Positions 47,928-56,025 of a stretch of 64,000 nt of DNA are shown here, one piece after another. How positions within the stretch are numbered: position 1 is the first letter of the stretch; the number at the start of each line of letters is the position of its first letter. A program made the translations under genes and the position numbers. Under the pieces are notes generated by a model. The model was not told where the DNA came from. It saw only the letters and a program-made list of their open reading frames with translations, and searched no databases. The DNA comes from Pelomonas sp. Root1444 (GTDB lineage: Bacteria > Pseudomonadota > Gammaproteobacteria > Burkholderiales > Burkholderiaceae_C), in the NCBI RefSeq assembly GCF_001426885.1, contig NZ_LMFP01000028.1, forward strand, positions 581,811 to 645,810, read 5' to 3'.

Positions 47928-49237
47928 CAACCCACCTCGGCCATGACCATGGGCGTTGCAGCCACGTCGGCATCGCCCAGCGTGCAGGCGGCGAGATACG
48001 ACGCGATGGCGCGGTCGGCAGCGGCGTCATCGGCCGCGTGGATCAGTGCCAGCGGCTCGCCCACGGCGACGCGCGTGCCCACGGGCTTCACTTCGGAGAA
48101 GCCGACGCGCATGTCGATGGCATCGCCAGCCTTGCGGCGGCCGCCGCCCAGCTCGACGATGGCTACGCCCAGGTCGCGGGTGGACATGGTCGTGACGACG
48201 CCGGCGCGCGGCGCGGCCACCGGCTTCACGACCGGCGCAGCGGTCAGGTAAGCGTTGGGGCGCTCCATCAGGTCGGCCGGGCCGCCGAGCGCGACGACCA
48301 TCCTGGCGAACTTCTCGGCGGCAGCGCCGGAGTCCAGCGCGGCCTGCAGCTTCAGGCGTGCGGCGGCCGTGTCGGCAGCAAGATTGCCCAACACCAGCAT
48401 CTCGGCGCAAAGCGCCAACGTCACCTCGTGCAGGCGCGGCTCGCGGTGCTCGCCCTTCAGGTAGCGGATGGTCTCGATGACCTCCAGCGAGTTGCCGACA
48501 TCGGTGCCGAGGATCTGGTTCATGTCGGTGATCAACGCGCGGGTCTTCAGGCCCGCGCCGCCGGCGACCGCGACGATGCTCTCGGCCAGTTCCCGGGCGA
48601 ACTCTGGCGTGGACGCAAAGGCGCCATTGCCGCACTTGATGTCCATGGCCAGGCCTTCGAGGCCGGCGGCGAGCTTCTTGGACAGGATGCTGGCGGTGAT
48701 CAGCGGCACGCTCTCCACCGTGGCCGTCACGTCGCGCGTCGCGTAGAAGCGCTTGTCGGCGGGGGCCAGGTCGGCCGTCTGACCGATGATGGCGCAGCCC
48801 AGCGTGCGGACGATCTGGTCGAACTTCGCGGGGTCGGGCGTCGTCGTGTAGCCGGGGATGGCTTCCAGCTTGTCGACCGTGCCACCGGTGTGGCCCAGGC
48901 CACGGCCGGCAATCATCGGCACGTAGCCGCCGCACGCGGCGACCATGGGCGCCAGCATCAGGCTGACCTTGTCGCCCACGCCGCCGCTGCTGTGCTTGTC
49001 CAGCACCGGGCCGGGCATGTCGGGCCAGCGCATGACGCGGCCGGAATTCATCATCGCGCGCGTCAGCAGCACCGCCTCGTCGCGGCCCATGCCGCGCAGG
49101 AACACGGCCATGCCGAGTGCGGCGACCTGGCCTTCGCTCCAGGAGTTGTCGACCAGGCCGCGGACGAAGTGGTGGATCTGCGCTTCATTCAGCGCCTGGC
49201 CGTCGCGCTTGGCGCGGATGATTTCTTGGGCAAGCAT
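47927..49237 (-). CDS. deoA: Thymidine phosphorylase
   Basis: A 436-residue enzyme that splits thymidine with phosphate to thymine and deoxyribose-1-phosphate. Signatures are [37 protein letters not shown] (phosphate and substrate binding), [20 protein letters not shown] and [11 protein letters not shown]. The family splits into thymidine and pyrimidine-nucleoside phosphorylases; the motifs and length fit DeoA. ATG 49237 lies two bases after the deoC stop. The sugar phosphate product feeds deoC after isomerisation by an enzyme not encoded here. Confidence 0.95.
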   Translation of the reverse strand: MLAQEIIRAKRDGQALNEAQIHHFVRGLVDNSWSEGQVAALGMAVFLRGMGRDEAVLLTRAMMNSGRVMRWPDMPGPVLDKHSSGGVGDKVSLMLAPMVAACGGYVPMIAGRGLGHTGGTVDKLEAIPGYTTTPDPAKFDQIVRTLGCAIIGQTADLAPADKRFYATRDVTATVESVPLITASILSKKLAAGLEGLAMDIKCGNGAFASTPEFARELAESIVAVAGGAGLKTRALITDMNQILGTDVGNSLEVIETIRYLKGEHREPRLHEVTLALCAEMLVLGNLAADTAAARLKLQAALDSGAAAEKFARMVVALGGPADLMERPNAYLTAAPVVKPVAAPRAGVVTTMSTRDLGVAIVELGGGRRKAGDAIDMRVGFSEVKPVGTRVAVGEPLALIHAADDAAADRAIASYLAACTLGDADVAATPMVMAEVG

Positions 49238-49239
49238 GG

Positions 49240-50016
49240 TCAATACGCCGAGGTCGTTGCGACGGACTCGGCGCCGGAGAGAACGGATTCGATGTCGGTG
49301 AGCAGGCCGCTGGCGCCAAAGCGCAGGCGCTGCGGGTTCAGGGCGGCGGCGCCCAGTACCGCCTCGGTCTGGGCGATGTAGCCGGCGGCGTCCGCGACGG
49401 AGCGCACGCCACCCGAGGCCTTGAAGCCGGCGGCGGACAGGCCGCTGGCGGCGATCTCCTTCAGCATCGTGGCCGCAGCCGCCGGTGTCGCACCGATCTT
49501 GGTCTTGCCAGTGCTGGTCTTGACGAAGTCGGCGCCCGCCGCGAGGGCCAGGCGCGTCGCCTCGGCGATGCGCTCGGCCGTGGCCAGCTCGCCGGATTCG
49601 ATGATGACCTTCAACGTCAGCGGCCGGCTGGCGAAGCGGACCTCGGACAGGAACTCGGCGACCTCGGTGACCTGGCCGGCCAGCAGCGCGCGCCAGGGCA
49701 GCACCACGTCGACCTCGTCGCCACCCGCCTGCGCGATCTCGGCCACGTCGGCCAGCGCATGTTGCAGGTCCAGCGCACCACCCGGGAAGTTGGCGACGGC
49801 GGCGACCTTGATCGCTGGCGGCAGTGCCGCGCGGGCCTGGGCGACAAAGCGCGGCCAGACGCAGACGGCGGCCACGGGGCCGTGCGGCGTCTGCGCGCGG
49901 CGGCACAGCGCGTCGATGTCGGCGGCGGTGTCGGCGTCGTTCAGGCTGGTCAGGTCCAGGCAGGCCAGCGCGGTGCGCGCCGCGGCCCGCATGTCGACGT
50001 TGGGATCGGCGGTCAT
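49240..50016 (-). CDS. deoC: Deoxyribose-phosphate aldolase
   Basis: A 258-residue class I aldolase that cleaves 2-deoxyribose-5-phosphate to acetaldehyde and glyceraldehyde-3-phosphate. The Schiff-base lysine is Lys166 in GADFVKTSTGK, with Asp103 (EVDVVLPW) and Lys200 (AGFKASGGVR) completing the active site. It is of the longer DeoC branch, as in E. coli. ATG 50016 overlaps the punA stop (ATGA). It links nucleoside breakdown to central metabolism. Confidence 0.96.
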   Translation of the reverse strand: MTADPNVDMRAAARTALACLDLTSLNDADTAADIDALCRRAQTPHGPVAAVCVWPRFVAQARAALPPAIKVAAVANFPGGALDLQHALADVAEIAQAGGDEVDVVLPWRALLAGQVTEVAEFLSEVRFASRPLTLKVIIESGELATAERIAEATRLALAAGADFVKTSTGKTKIGATPAAAATMLKEIAASGLSAAGFKASGGVRSVADAAGYIAQTEAVLGAAALNPQRLRFGASGLLTDIESVLSGAESVATTSAY

Positions 50017-50849
50017 AGCTCGACGCCGGCGAAGCTGCTCACCAGCGCGGCCAGGAAGGCGGACGCGCGCTCGCCGGACATCTGTGCCTGCTTCAGCGTC
50101 AGGTCATGCGTCAGCGCCTCGGCGGACAGGCCCGCGGCCATGTTGGTCATCAGCGCAATGCCCATCACCTTGAGACCGGCGTGGCGGGCCAGGATGGTCT
50201 CGGGCACGGTGCTCATGCCGACGGCGTCTGCGCCCCAGGCGGCGAACATGCGGATCTCGGCGGCGGTCTCGAACTGCGGGCCCAGCGCCCAGCAGTAGGT
50301 GCCCTCGCCCAGCATCAGGTTCTCGCGCTTGGCCAGCGCCAACGCGTGGTGGCGCAGGTCGGCGTCGTAGGCGTTGACCATGTCGACGAAGCGGTGGCTG
50401 CCCTGCTCGCCCACCAGCGGGCTGCGCTGCGGCGCGTTGATGTGGTCGGCGATCAGCATCAGGCTGCCGGGCGGCATGTGGCCGCGCAGCGAGCCGGAGG
50501 CGTTGGTCTGCACCAGCAACTTCACGCCCCAGCGCTTGAGCGAACGCAGCGCGCCGGCCATGCCGGTGCAGTCGCCAGTCTCGTACGTGTGCGCGCGGCC
50601 GCGCAGGAAGATGACGCGCTGTTCGCCGATCCTGCCGACCACGATCTCGTTGACGTGGCCTTCGACCTTGGGCTGCGGGAAGGCCGGCAGCTCGGTGTAG
50701 GGCAGGTTCTTCGCGTCCTGCACATGGCTGACCGCGCCGGCCCAGCCGGAGCCGAGGACGACGGCGACTTCGGGGGCGTTGCCGAACAGGGATTGCAGCT
50801 TCTCGACGCTCGCGGCGATCGCGACGTCGAGGGTTTTGTGATCGATCAT
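50013..50849 (-). CDS. Purine-nucleoside phosphorylase (trimeric type)
   Basis: A 278-residue enzyme of the trimeric PNP/xanthosine phosphorylase family. Typical segments are AVVLGSGWAGAVSHV, FLRGRAHTYETGD, LVQTNASGSLRG, YCWALGPQFETAAEIRMF and DAVGMSTVPETILARH. It cleaves purine ribo- and deoxynucleosides with phosphate. The residue deciding hypoxanthine/guanine against xanthine preference cannot be judged safely. It is encoded between cdd (eight-base gap) and deoC (ATGA overlap). Confidence 0.92.
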   Translation of the reverse strand: MIDHKTLDVAIAASVEKLQSLFGNAPEVAVVLGSGWAGAVSHVQDAKNLPYTELPAFPQPKVEGHVNEIVVGRIGEQRVIFLRGRAHTYETGDCTGMAGALRSLKRWGVKLLVQTNASGSLRGHMPPGSLMLIADHINAPQRSPLVGEQGSHRFVDMVNAYDADLRHHALALAKRENLMLGEGTYCWALGPQFETAAEIRMFAAWGADAVGMSTVPETILARHAGLKVMGIALMTNMAAGLSAEALTHDLTLKQAQMSGERASAFLAALVSSFAGVEL

Positions 50850-50857
50850 GGAAGACC

Positions 50858-51274
50858 TCAGATGTTCAAGTGAGCCGGTCCGAAGCTGTGGGGGAGCAGT
50901 TCGGCCAGGGTCCAGCGCTGGCGGATGCCGCCAGGATCGCCGGCGATGATGACGAGCTCTTCGGGCACGGAGAACTCGCGCAGCTTCTGTCGGCAGCCGC
51001 CGCAGGGGGTGATGATGTCCGGGCCGGGGCCGGTCACCAGCGCCACCTTGGCTTGCTTGCCGCCGGCCATGATCATGGCCGTCAGCGCCGAGGGTTCGGC
51101 GCACCAGCCCTGCGGGTAGGACGCGTTCTCCATGTTGGCGCCGATGTGGATGCGGCCCTGCTCGTCGAGGATGGCGACGCCGACCTTGTACTTGGAGTAC
51201 GGCGAATGCGAGAACTCGCGCGCACGCAGCGACTCGGCGAGCAGGCGGTCCAGCAGGTCTTGGGAGAGTTCCAC
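50858..51274 (-). CDS. cdd: Cytidine deaminase (tetrameric type)
   Basis: A 138-residue zinc enzyme that converts cytidine and deoxycytidine to uridine and deoxyuridine. Zinc ligands are Cys58 (WCAEPSAL), Cys91 and Cys94 (PCGGCRQ), and Glu60 is the proton shuttle. Three cysteine ligands and the short length mark the tetrameric class, unlike the dimeric E. coli enzyme. It sits directly after the permease genes, so imported cytidine is deaminated immediately. Confidence 0.95.
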   Translation of the reverse strand: MELSQDLLDRLLAESLRAREFSHSPYSKYKVGVAILDEQGRIHIGANMENASYPQGWCAEPSALTAMIMAGGKQAKVALVTGPGPDIITPCGGCRQKLREFSVPEELVIIAGDPGGIRQRWTLAELLPHSFGPAHLNI

Positions 51275-51275
51275 T

Positions 51276-52241
51276 TCAGCGCTCCTTCACGTAGGGCTTG
51301 CCCAGCGCCTTGGGCGCGATCGCAGAGCCAATGAAGCCAGCGAGCAGCACGACCGTCAAGATGTAGGGCAACGCCTGGATCAGCTGCACGGGCACCTCGC
51401 CGATGCCAGGCAACGCCACGCCCTGCATGCGGATGGCCACCGCGTCCAGGAAGCCGAACAACAGGCAGGCGCCCATGGTGGGCAGCGGCTTCCACTTGCC
51501 GAAGATCATCGCGGCCAGCGCGATGAAGCCGCGGCCGGCCGTCATGTTGGGGGAGAACGAGGCGTTCTGCGCCAGCGTCAGGTAGGAGCCCGCCAGGCCG
51601 CACAGCACGCCGTTCATCAGCAGCGCCCGGTAACGCAGGGCTTGCACGGACATGCCGGCGGCTTCGACCATCGCCGGGTTCTCGCCGACGGCGCGCAGGC
51701 GCAGGCCCGGGCGGGTGCGCTCCAGGAAGAACCACACCGCCGCGACCATCAGGAAGGCGACGTAGACCAGCACGTTGTGGCTCAGGAAGCCATGGCCGAA
51801 CACCGACGCGAACCAGTGGCCCGGCTGCGGCTCGGCGAAGCCCTTGGCCAGCGCCGTCAGGCGCACGTCGGGCTCGATGGGCGGCGTCTGCCCACCCTGC
51901 TGGAACCAGGCGATGCCCAGCACGACGGTGAGGCCGGCGGCGATCATGTTGAGCGCGACGCCCGAGACGACCTGGTCGCCGCGATTCGTCACGCAGGCAA
52001 AGCCATGCACCATGGACGCCGCACAGGCGACGGCGACGGCGGCCATCAGGCCGTAGGCGGTGGAGTGCGTGACCGACGCCGTCGCCGCGGCGGCGAAGGC
52101 GGCGAACAGCATCTTGCCTTCCAGGCCCAGGTCGACAACGCCGGCGCGCTCGGACAGCACGCCCGCCATCGCGCACAGCAGCAGCGGGGCGCTGACACGC
52201 AGCGTGGACGCGAGCACCGAGGCGATCAGGACTTCATCCAT
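51276..52241 (-). CDS. Nucleoside ABC transporter permease (second)
   Basis: A 321-residue membrane protein with eight or nine helices of the BPD_transp_2 family. The segments LLCAMAGVLSERAGVVDLGLEG and SGVALNMIAAGLTVVLG are typical of BMP-associated nucleoside permeases (NupC/YufQ-like). It forms a pair with the larger permease upstream, whose stop shares a base with this ATG (TGATG). The cdd gene begins one base after its stop. Confidence 0.9.
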   Translation of the reverse strand: MDEVLIASVLASTLRVSAPLLLCAMAGVLSERAGVVDLGLEGKMLFAAFAAAATASVTHSTAYGLMAAVAVACAASMVHGFACVTNRGDQVVSGVALNMIAAGLTVVLGIAWFQQGGQTPPIEPDVRLTALAKGFAEPQPGHWFASVFGHGFLSHNVLVYVAFLMVAAVWFFLERTRPGLRLRAVGENPAMVEAAGMSVQALRYRALLMNGVLCGLAGSYLTLAQNASFSPNMTAGRGFIALAAMIFGKWKPLPTMGACLLFGFLDAVAIRMQGVALPGIGEVPVQLIQALPYILTVVLLAGFIGSAIAPKALGKPYVKER

Positions 52242-53344
52242 CAGCGGCCTCCCTTGATGGCAGCGTAGAGGCGCGCGAACAGCGGCGCGCTGACCGTGGC
52301 CATCGCGCCGGAGAACAGCACGATCAGGCCCTGGGCCGTGACGACCATCTCGCGGCTGAAGCCTTGCAGTTCGAACGACACCTCGACACCGCCCTGGTAC
52401 AGCACGCCGAACAACAGCGACGCGAGCACGATGCCGACCGGGTGGTTGCGGCCCATCAGCGACACGGCGATGCCGGTGAAGCCGGCGCCCGCGACGAAGT
52501 CCAGCGTCAGCTTGCCCTGCACGCCGGAGATCTCGTTGATGCCCACCATGCCGGCCAGCGCGCCGGAGATGGCCATCGCCAGCATGACCTGCGACCGCGG
52601 GCGGATGCCGGCGTAGTGCGCGGCGCGCGGCGCGCTGCCGACCGCGCGCACCGCGTAGCCGGCCGCACTCTTCCACAGGAACCAGCCCACCGCCACGCAG
52701 GCGACCAGCGCCAGGACCAGGCTGAGGTTCAGCGGCGACGACGGCAGCTCATAGCCCAGCGCCGCAGCGATCTGGTGCAGCGCCGGCATGCGGGCGCTCT
52801 CGGAAAACTCGGCGGACTCCACCGACATGCTGCCCGCGGGGCGCAGCCAGTTCACCAGCAGGTAGGCGTTCAGCGCCGCGCCGAGGAAATTGAACATGAT
52901 CGTCGTGATGACGATGTGGCTGCCGCGCCAGGCCTGCAGGTAGGCCGGCAGCGCCGCCCACAGCATGCCGAACAGCGCGGCGGCAATGACCAACAACGGC
53001 AGCATGACGGCCGCCGGCAGCTTGGCGCCCAGCCACAGCGCCATCAACGCCACGCCCACGCCGCCCAGCGTCGCCTGGCCCTCGCCGCCGATGTTGAACA
53101 GGCCGGCATGGATGGCCACCGCGACCGCGAGGCCGGTGAAGATGAAGGTCGTTGCGTAGTACAGCGAATAGCCCAGGCCGCGCACGCTGCCCAGGGCGCC
53201 GTTCAACAGCACCGTCAGCGCCTGCCAGGGGCTGTGGCCGATGACCATGACGACCAGGCCGGCCACGACCAGTGCGACCGCCAGGTTCCACAGCGGCAGC
53301 AGGCCGACGTCGATCCAACGGGGGAGAGTCAGGGGTTGAGTCAT
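52241..53344 (-). CDS. Nucleoside ABC transporter permease (first)
   Basis: A 367-residue BPD_transp_2-family membrane protein. Family landmarks are YYATTFIFTGLAVAVAIHAG, FNIGGEGQATLGGVGVALMA and GINEISGVQGKLTLDFVAGAG. It pairs with the second permease to form the membrane channel (NupB/YufP-like). ATG 53344 is preceded by GAGGGG five bases upstream, which lies inside repeat copy 2. It is the only junction in this operon that is not nearly abutting. Confidence 0.9.
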   Translation of the reverse strand: MTQPLTLPRWIDVGLLPLWNLAVALVVAGLVVMVIGHSPWQALTVLLNGALGSVRGLGYSLYYATTFIFTGLAVAVAIHAGLFNIGGEGQATLGGVGVALMALWLGAKLPAAVMLPLLVIAAALFGMLWAALPAYLQAWRGSHIVITTIMFNFLGAALNAYLLVNWLRPAGSMSVESAEFSESARMPALHQIAAALGYELPSSPLNLSLVLALVACVAVGWFLWKSAAGYAVRAVGSAPRAAHYAGIRPRSQVMLAMAISGALAGMVGINEISGVQGKLTLDFVAGAGFTGIAVSLMGRNHPVGIVLASLLFGVLYQGGVEVSFELQGFSREMVVTAQGLIVLFSGAMATVSAPLFARLYAAIKGGR

Positions 53345-53433
53345 GTCTGCCCCTCGCCCGCGGTGTACCGCAGTCGATCCCCCGAGGGGATGCGAGCCGG
53401 CTCGGGAGCGGCCCAGCGCTCGGCTCGCTTCAT
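53341..53433 (-). repeat. Intercistronic repeat element, copy 2 (coupling cassette)
   Basis: Read on the minus strand, it runs from the ATG overlapping the ATPase gene stop to the TGA overlapping the permease ATG, so it fills the whole gap. It is homologous to 88-162 with an extra 18 bases that include the 12-base palindrome CGAGCCGGCTCG (53393-53404). Hairpins: ATCCCC/GGGGAT (53377-53391), and arms 53368-53373 / 53358-53363 with a TACA loop, in the same register as the TACC-loop hairpin of copy 1. GAGGGG precedes the permease ATG by five bases. Confidence 0.78.
53341..53433 (-). CDS. Possible 30-residue peptide or leader ORF inside repeat copy 2
   Basis: The frame starts at ATG 53433, overlapping the ATPase gene stop as ATGA, and ends at TGA 53343-53341, overlapping the permease ATG. 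The product begins M-K-R-A-E-R-W-A-A-P and ends Y-T-A-G-E-G-Q-T, matching the ends of the 24-residue frame in copy 1; six extra residues (EPARIP) sit in the middle. Whether a stable peptide exists is unknown. The conserved frame is what supports it. Confidence 0.38.
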   Translation of the reverse strand: MKRAERWAAPEPARIPSGDRLRYTAGEGQT

Positions 53434-54965
53434 GCAGCCGCCCTTTCTTCTTGGGCGGCCATCAACAGGCCCAGGCGCTTCTCGTCGCAGTCTTCGATGG
53501 CCAGCTCGCCCGTGATGCGGCCGCAGTTCATGACGACCACGCGGTCGGCCAGCGCCAGGATCTCGTCCAGCTCGCTGCTGACCAGCAGCACCGCGCAGCC
53601 GGCGTCGCGCAGCGCGCGCAGCTGGCCATGGATGAATTCGATGGCGCCAATGTCGACGCCGCGCGTGGGCTGGCCCACCAGCAGCACGGTCGGCTGCTCG
53701 CCGATCTCGCGGGCGAGGATGAGCTTCTGCTGGTTGCCGCCGGAGAACTTGCTCGAACCCAGGTTCTCGTCGCGCGGACGCACGTCGAAACGCTCCTGCA
53801 TCTGCTTCGTCGCGTCGCGCATCGCGGCATGGTTCATGGCCGCGCCCTTGCGGTACTTGGGCAGGTTCTGGTAGCCCAGCACGGCGGACTCCCAGGCAGG
53901 GAAGCTCATGACCAGGCCCACCGCGTGACGGTCTTCAGGGACATGGGCCAGGCGCAGCGGCCGGGCTTGCGCGGTATCCAGCCAGGCATCGGGCGTGAAG
54001 GCCTTGCCGCCCAGCTGCATGCGGCCGCCCTCGGGCGCGCGCAGGCCCGACAGCACTTCCAGCAGCTCGCTCTGCCCGTTGCCCGACACGCCGGCCACGC
54101 CGACGATCTCGCCGGCCTTCAGCGTCAGGCTCACGTCCTTCAGCGCCGGCACGCCGTTGGCGTGCTTGAGGCTCAGGTTGGCCGCGTGCAGGCGCACTTC
54201 GCCGGCATGCACTTCCAGCCCCTCGGGCCGGCCCAGCGTGACCTTGCGACCGACCATGGATTCGGCCAGCGCCTCCTCGCTCCACCCGGCGATGGGCCGC
54301 GTCTCGACGACCTGCCCCGCGCGCATCACCGTGACGGCGCTGCACAGGCTCATGACTTCGCGGAGCTTGTGCGTGATGAGGATCAGCGTCGTGCCGCGCT
54401 CCTTGAGCTTGCGCAGCGTGACGAAGAGCTGGTCGGTCTCCTGCGGGGTGAGCACGGCCGTCGGTTCGTCGAGTATGAGGATCCTGGCGCCGCGGTACAG
54501 GGCCTTCAGGATCTCCAGCCGCTGCAGCTCGCCGACGGGCAGGTCGCTGACCAAGGCATCGAGCTGCACGTGCAGCCCGGTTTCCTGCATCAGCGCGACC
54601 AGCTTCGCCCTGACCTTGGCCTTGGAGGCGCTCAGAAAAAAGCCACCTTCCGCGCCCAGCATGATGTTCTCCAGGCAGGTCAGCGTGTCGACCAGCATGA
54701 AGTGCTGGTGCACCATGCCGATGCCCAGGGCAATCGCCTGCTGCGAGTTGGCGATGTGCGCCGGCTGGCCGTCGATCTCGATCGTCCCCGCGTCGGCGTG
54801 GTAGTAGCCGTACAGGATGGCCATCAGCGTGCTTTTGCCGGCGCCGTTCTCGCCGACGAGACCATGGACGCTGCCCGCAGCAATGTCGAAAGACACCTCG
54901 CGGTTGGCTTGCACGGCGCCGAAGCGCTTGGAGATCGCCTGCAGGCGAACGGCGGGCGTGCTCAC
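53430..54965 (-). CDS. Nucleoside ABC transporter ATP-binding protein (tandem domains)
   Basis: A 511-residue protein with two ABC domains, as in RbsA/NupA-type importers. Domain 1 has the P-loop GENGAGKST, VHQHFMLVDTLTCLENI, signature LPVGELQRLEILKAL and Walker B ILILDEPT. Domain 2 has a degenerate P-loop GVSGNGQSE, signature FSGGNQQKLILARE and a Walker B variant VLLVGQPTRGVDIGA (Gly for Asp-Glu), usual for the second half of this family. The likely start is GTG 54965, seven bases after the binding-protein stop. Its stop overlaps repeat copy 2. Confidence 0.92.
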   Translation of the reverse strand: MSTPAVRLQAISKRFGAVQANREVSFDIAAGSVHGLVGENGAGKSTLMAILYGYYHADAGTIEIDGQPAHIANSQQAIALGIGMVHQHFMLVDTLTCLENIMLGAEGGFFLSASKAKVRAKLVALMQETGLHVQLDALVSDLPVGELQRLEILKALYRGARILILDEPTAVLTPQETDQLFVTLRKLKERGTTLILITHKLREVMSLCSAVTVMRAGQVVETRPIAGWSEEALAESMVGRKVTLGRPEGLEVHAGEVRLHAANLSLKHANGVPALKDVSLTLKAGEIVGVAGVSGNGQSELLEVLSGLRAPEGGRMQLGGKAFTPDAWLDTAQARPLRLAHVPEDRHAVGLVMSFPAWESAVLGYQNLPKYRKGAAMNHAAMRDATKQMQERFDVRPRDENLGSSKFSGGNQQKLILAREIGEQPTVLLVGQPTRGVDIGAIEFIHGQLRALRDAGCAVLLVSSELDEILALADRVVVMNCGRITGELAIEDCDEKRLGLLMAAQEERAAA

Positions 54966-54972
54966 GACCGGG

Positions 54973-55947
54973 TCAGAACTTGCAGGCGTTGTCGGCCATG
55001 TAGTCGGCCACCTTGACCTTGCCGGCAATGATGTCGGCCTTGACGGCGTCGACCTTGGCCTTCAGCGCCGGGTTCAGCAGCTTGGCGTTGTGGTCGTCGA
55101 CGGCGTAGTCCACGCCGCCTTCCTTCAGGCCCAGCACGCTGACGCCGGGCTTCCAGCCCTTCAGCACGTTGTAGACGGCCACGTCCACACGCTTGACCAT
55201 GGAGGTCAGCATGGTGCCGGGCTGCAGGTGGTTCTGGTTGCTGTCCACGCCGATGGCGAGCTTGCCGGCGTCCTTGGCGGCCTGGTAGACGCCCACACCG
55301 GTGCCGCCGGCGGCGGCGAAGACCACGTCCGAGCCCTTGGCGAACTGCGCCTTGGCCAGCTCGCCGCCGCGGGTCGGGTCGTTCCAGGCGGTGGACGTGG
55401 TGCCCGTCATGTTGGAGAACACCTCGATCTTCGGGTTGGTCGCCTTGGCGCCCTGCTCGTAGCCGCACTGGAACTTGCGGATCAGCGGGATGTCCATGCC
55501 GCCGACGAAGCCGACCTTGCCGGTCTTAGAGACCAGCGCGGCAAAAGCGCCGACGACGTAGCTGCCTTCATGCTCCTTGAACAGCAGCGACTGCACGTTG
55601 GGCAGGTCCACCTTGGCGTCGATGATGGCGAACTGGGTCTTGGGGAAGTCCTTGGCCACCTGCTGCAGCGCCGAGGCTTGCGCGAAGCCGATGCTGATGA
55701 TGGGGCTGGCGCCACGCTCGGCCATGCGGCGGATGGCCTGCACGCGCTGGGTGTCGTTGCTGATCTCGAACTCGAGATAGGTCTTGCCCGTCTCCTTCTT
55801 CCACTGCTCGGCGCCCTGGTAGCCGGCCTGGTTGAAGGATTTGTCGAACTTGCCGCCCATGTCGAAGATCACCGCGGGCTGCTGCGCCTGGGCTGCACCG
55901 CAGGCGAGCATCAGGGCCAGGGAGAGGCGAGACGAAGTGAACTTCAT
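54973..55947 (-). CDS. BMP-family nucleoside-binding protein
   Basis: A 324-residue periplasmic binding protein of the basic membrane protein (Med/PnrA) family. The signal peptide is KFTSSRLSLALMLACGAAQA. Markers are IFDMGGKFDKSFNQAGYQGA, SIGFAQASALQQVAKDFP, GFVGGMDIPLIRKFQCGYEQGA and VFAAAGGTGVGVYQAAKD. These proteins deliver purine and pyrimidine nucleosides to NupABC-type ABC importers, in accord with the salvage genes downstream. It is the first gene of a nine-gene operon. ATG 55947. Confidence 0.93.
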   Translation of the reverse strand: MKFTSSRLSLALMLACGAAQAQQPAVIFDMGGKFDKSFNQAGYQGAEQWKKETGKTYLEFEISNDTQRVQAIRRMAERGASPIISIGFAQASALQQVAKDFPKTQFAIIDAKVDLPNVQSLLFKEHEGSYVVGAFAALVSKTGKVGFVGGMDIPLIRKFQCGYEQGAKATNPKIEVFSNMTGTTSTAWNDPTRGGELAKAQFAKGSDVVFAAAGGTGVGVYQAAKDAGKLAIGVDSNQNHLQPGTMLTSMVKRVDVAVYNVLKGWKPGVSVLGLKEGGVDYAVDDHNAKLLNPALKAKVDAVKADIIAGKVKVADYMADNACKF

Positions 55948-55978
55948 GGGGTGGCGTGGGGCTGGGCGAAAGGGGCGC

Positions 55979-56006
55979 ATTGTAGAAAACATCCCTCAAG
56001 TTCTAC
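55979..56006 (-). promoter_or_regulatory. Candidate promoter/operator of the nucleoside operon
   Basis: On the minus strand, TACAAT (55984-55979) could be a -10 box about 32 bases before ATG 55947. It lies at the edge of an inverted repeat GTAGAA (55982-55987) / TTCTAC (56001-56006) with a 13-base spacer, a layout suited to a dimeric repressor covering the promoter. I see no clear -35 box, so this is tentative. Confidence 0.35.
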
Positions 56007-56025
56007 TGACCAGAAAAATACGGAT

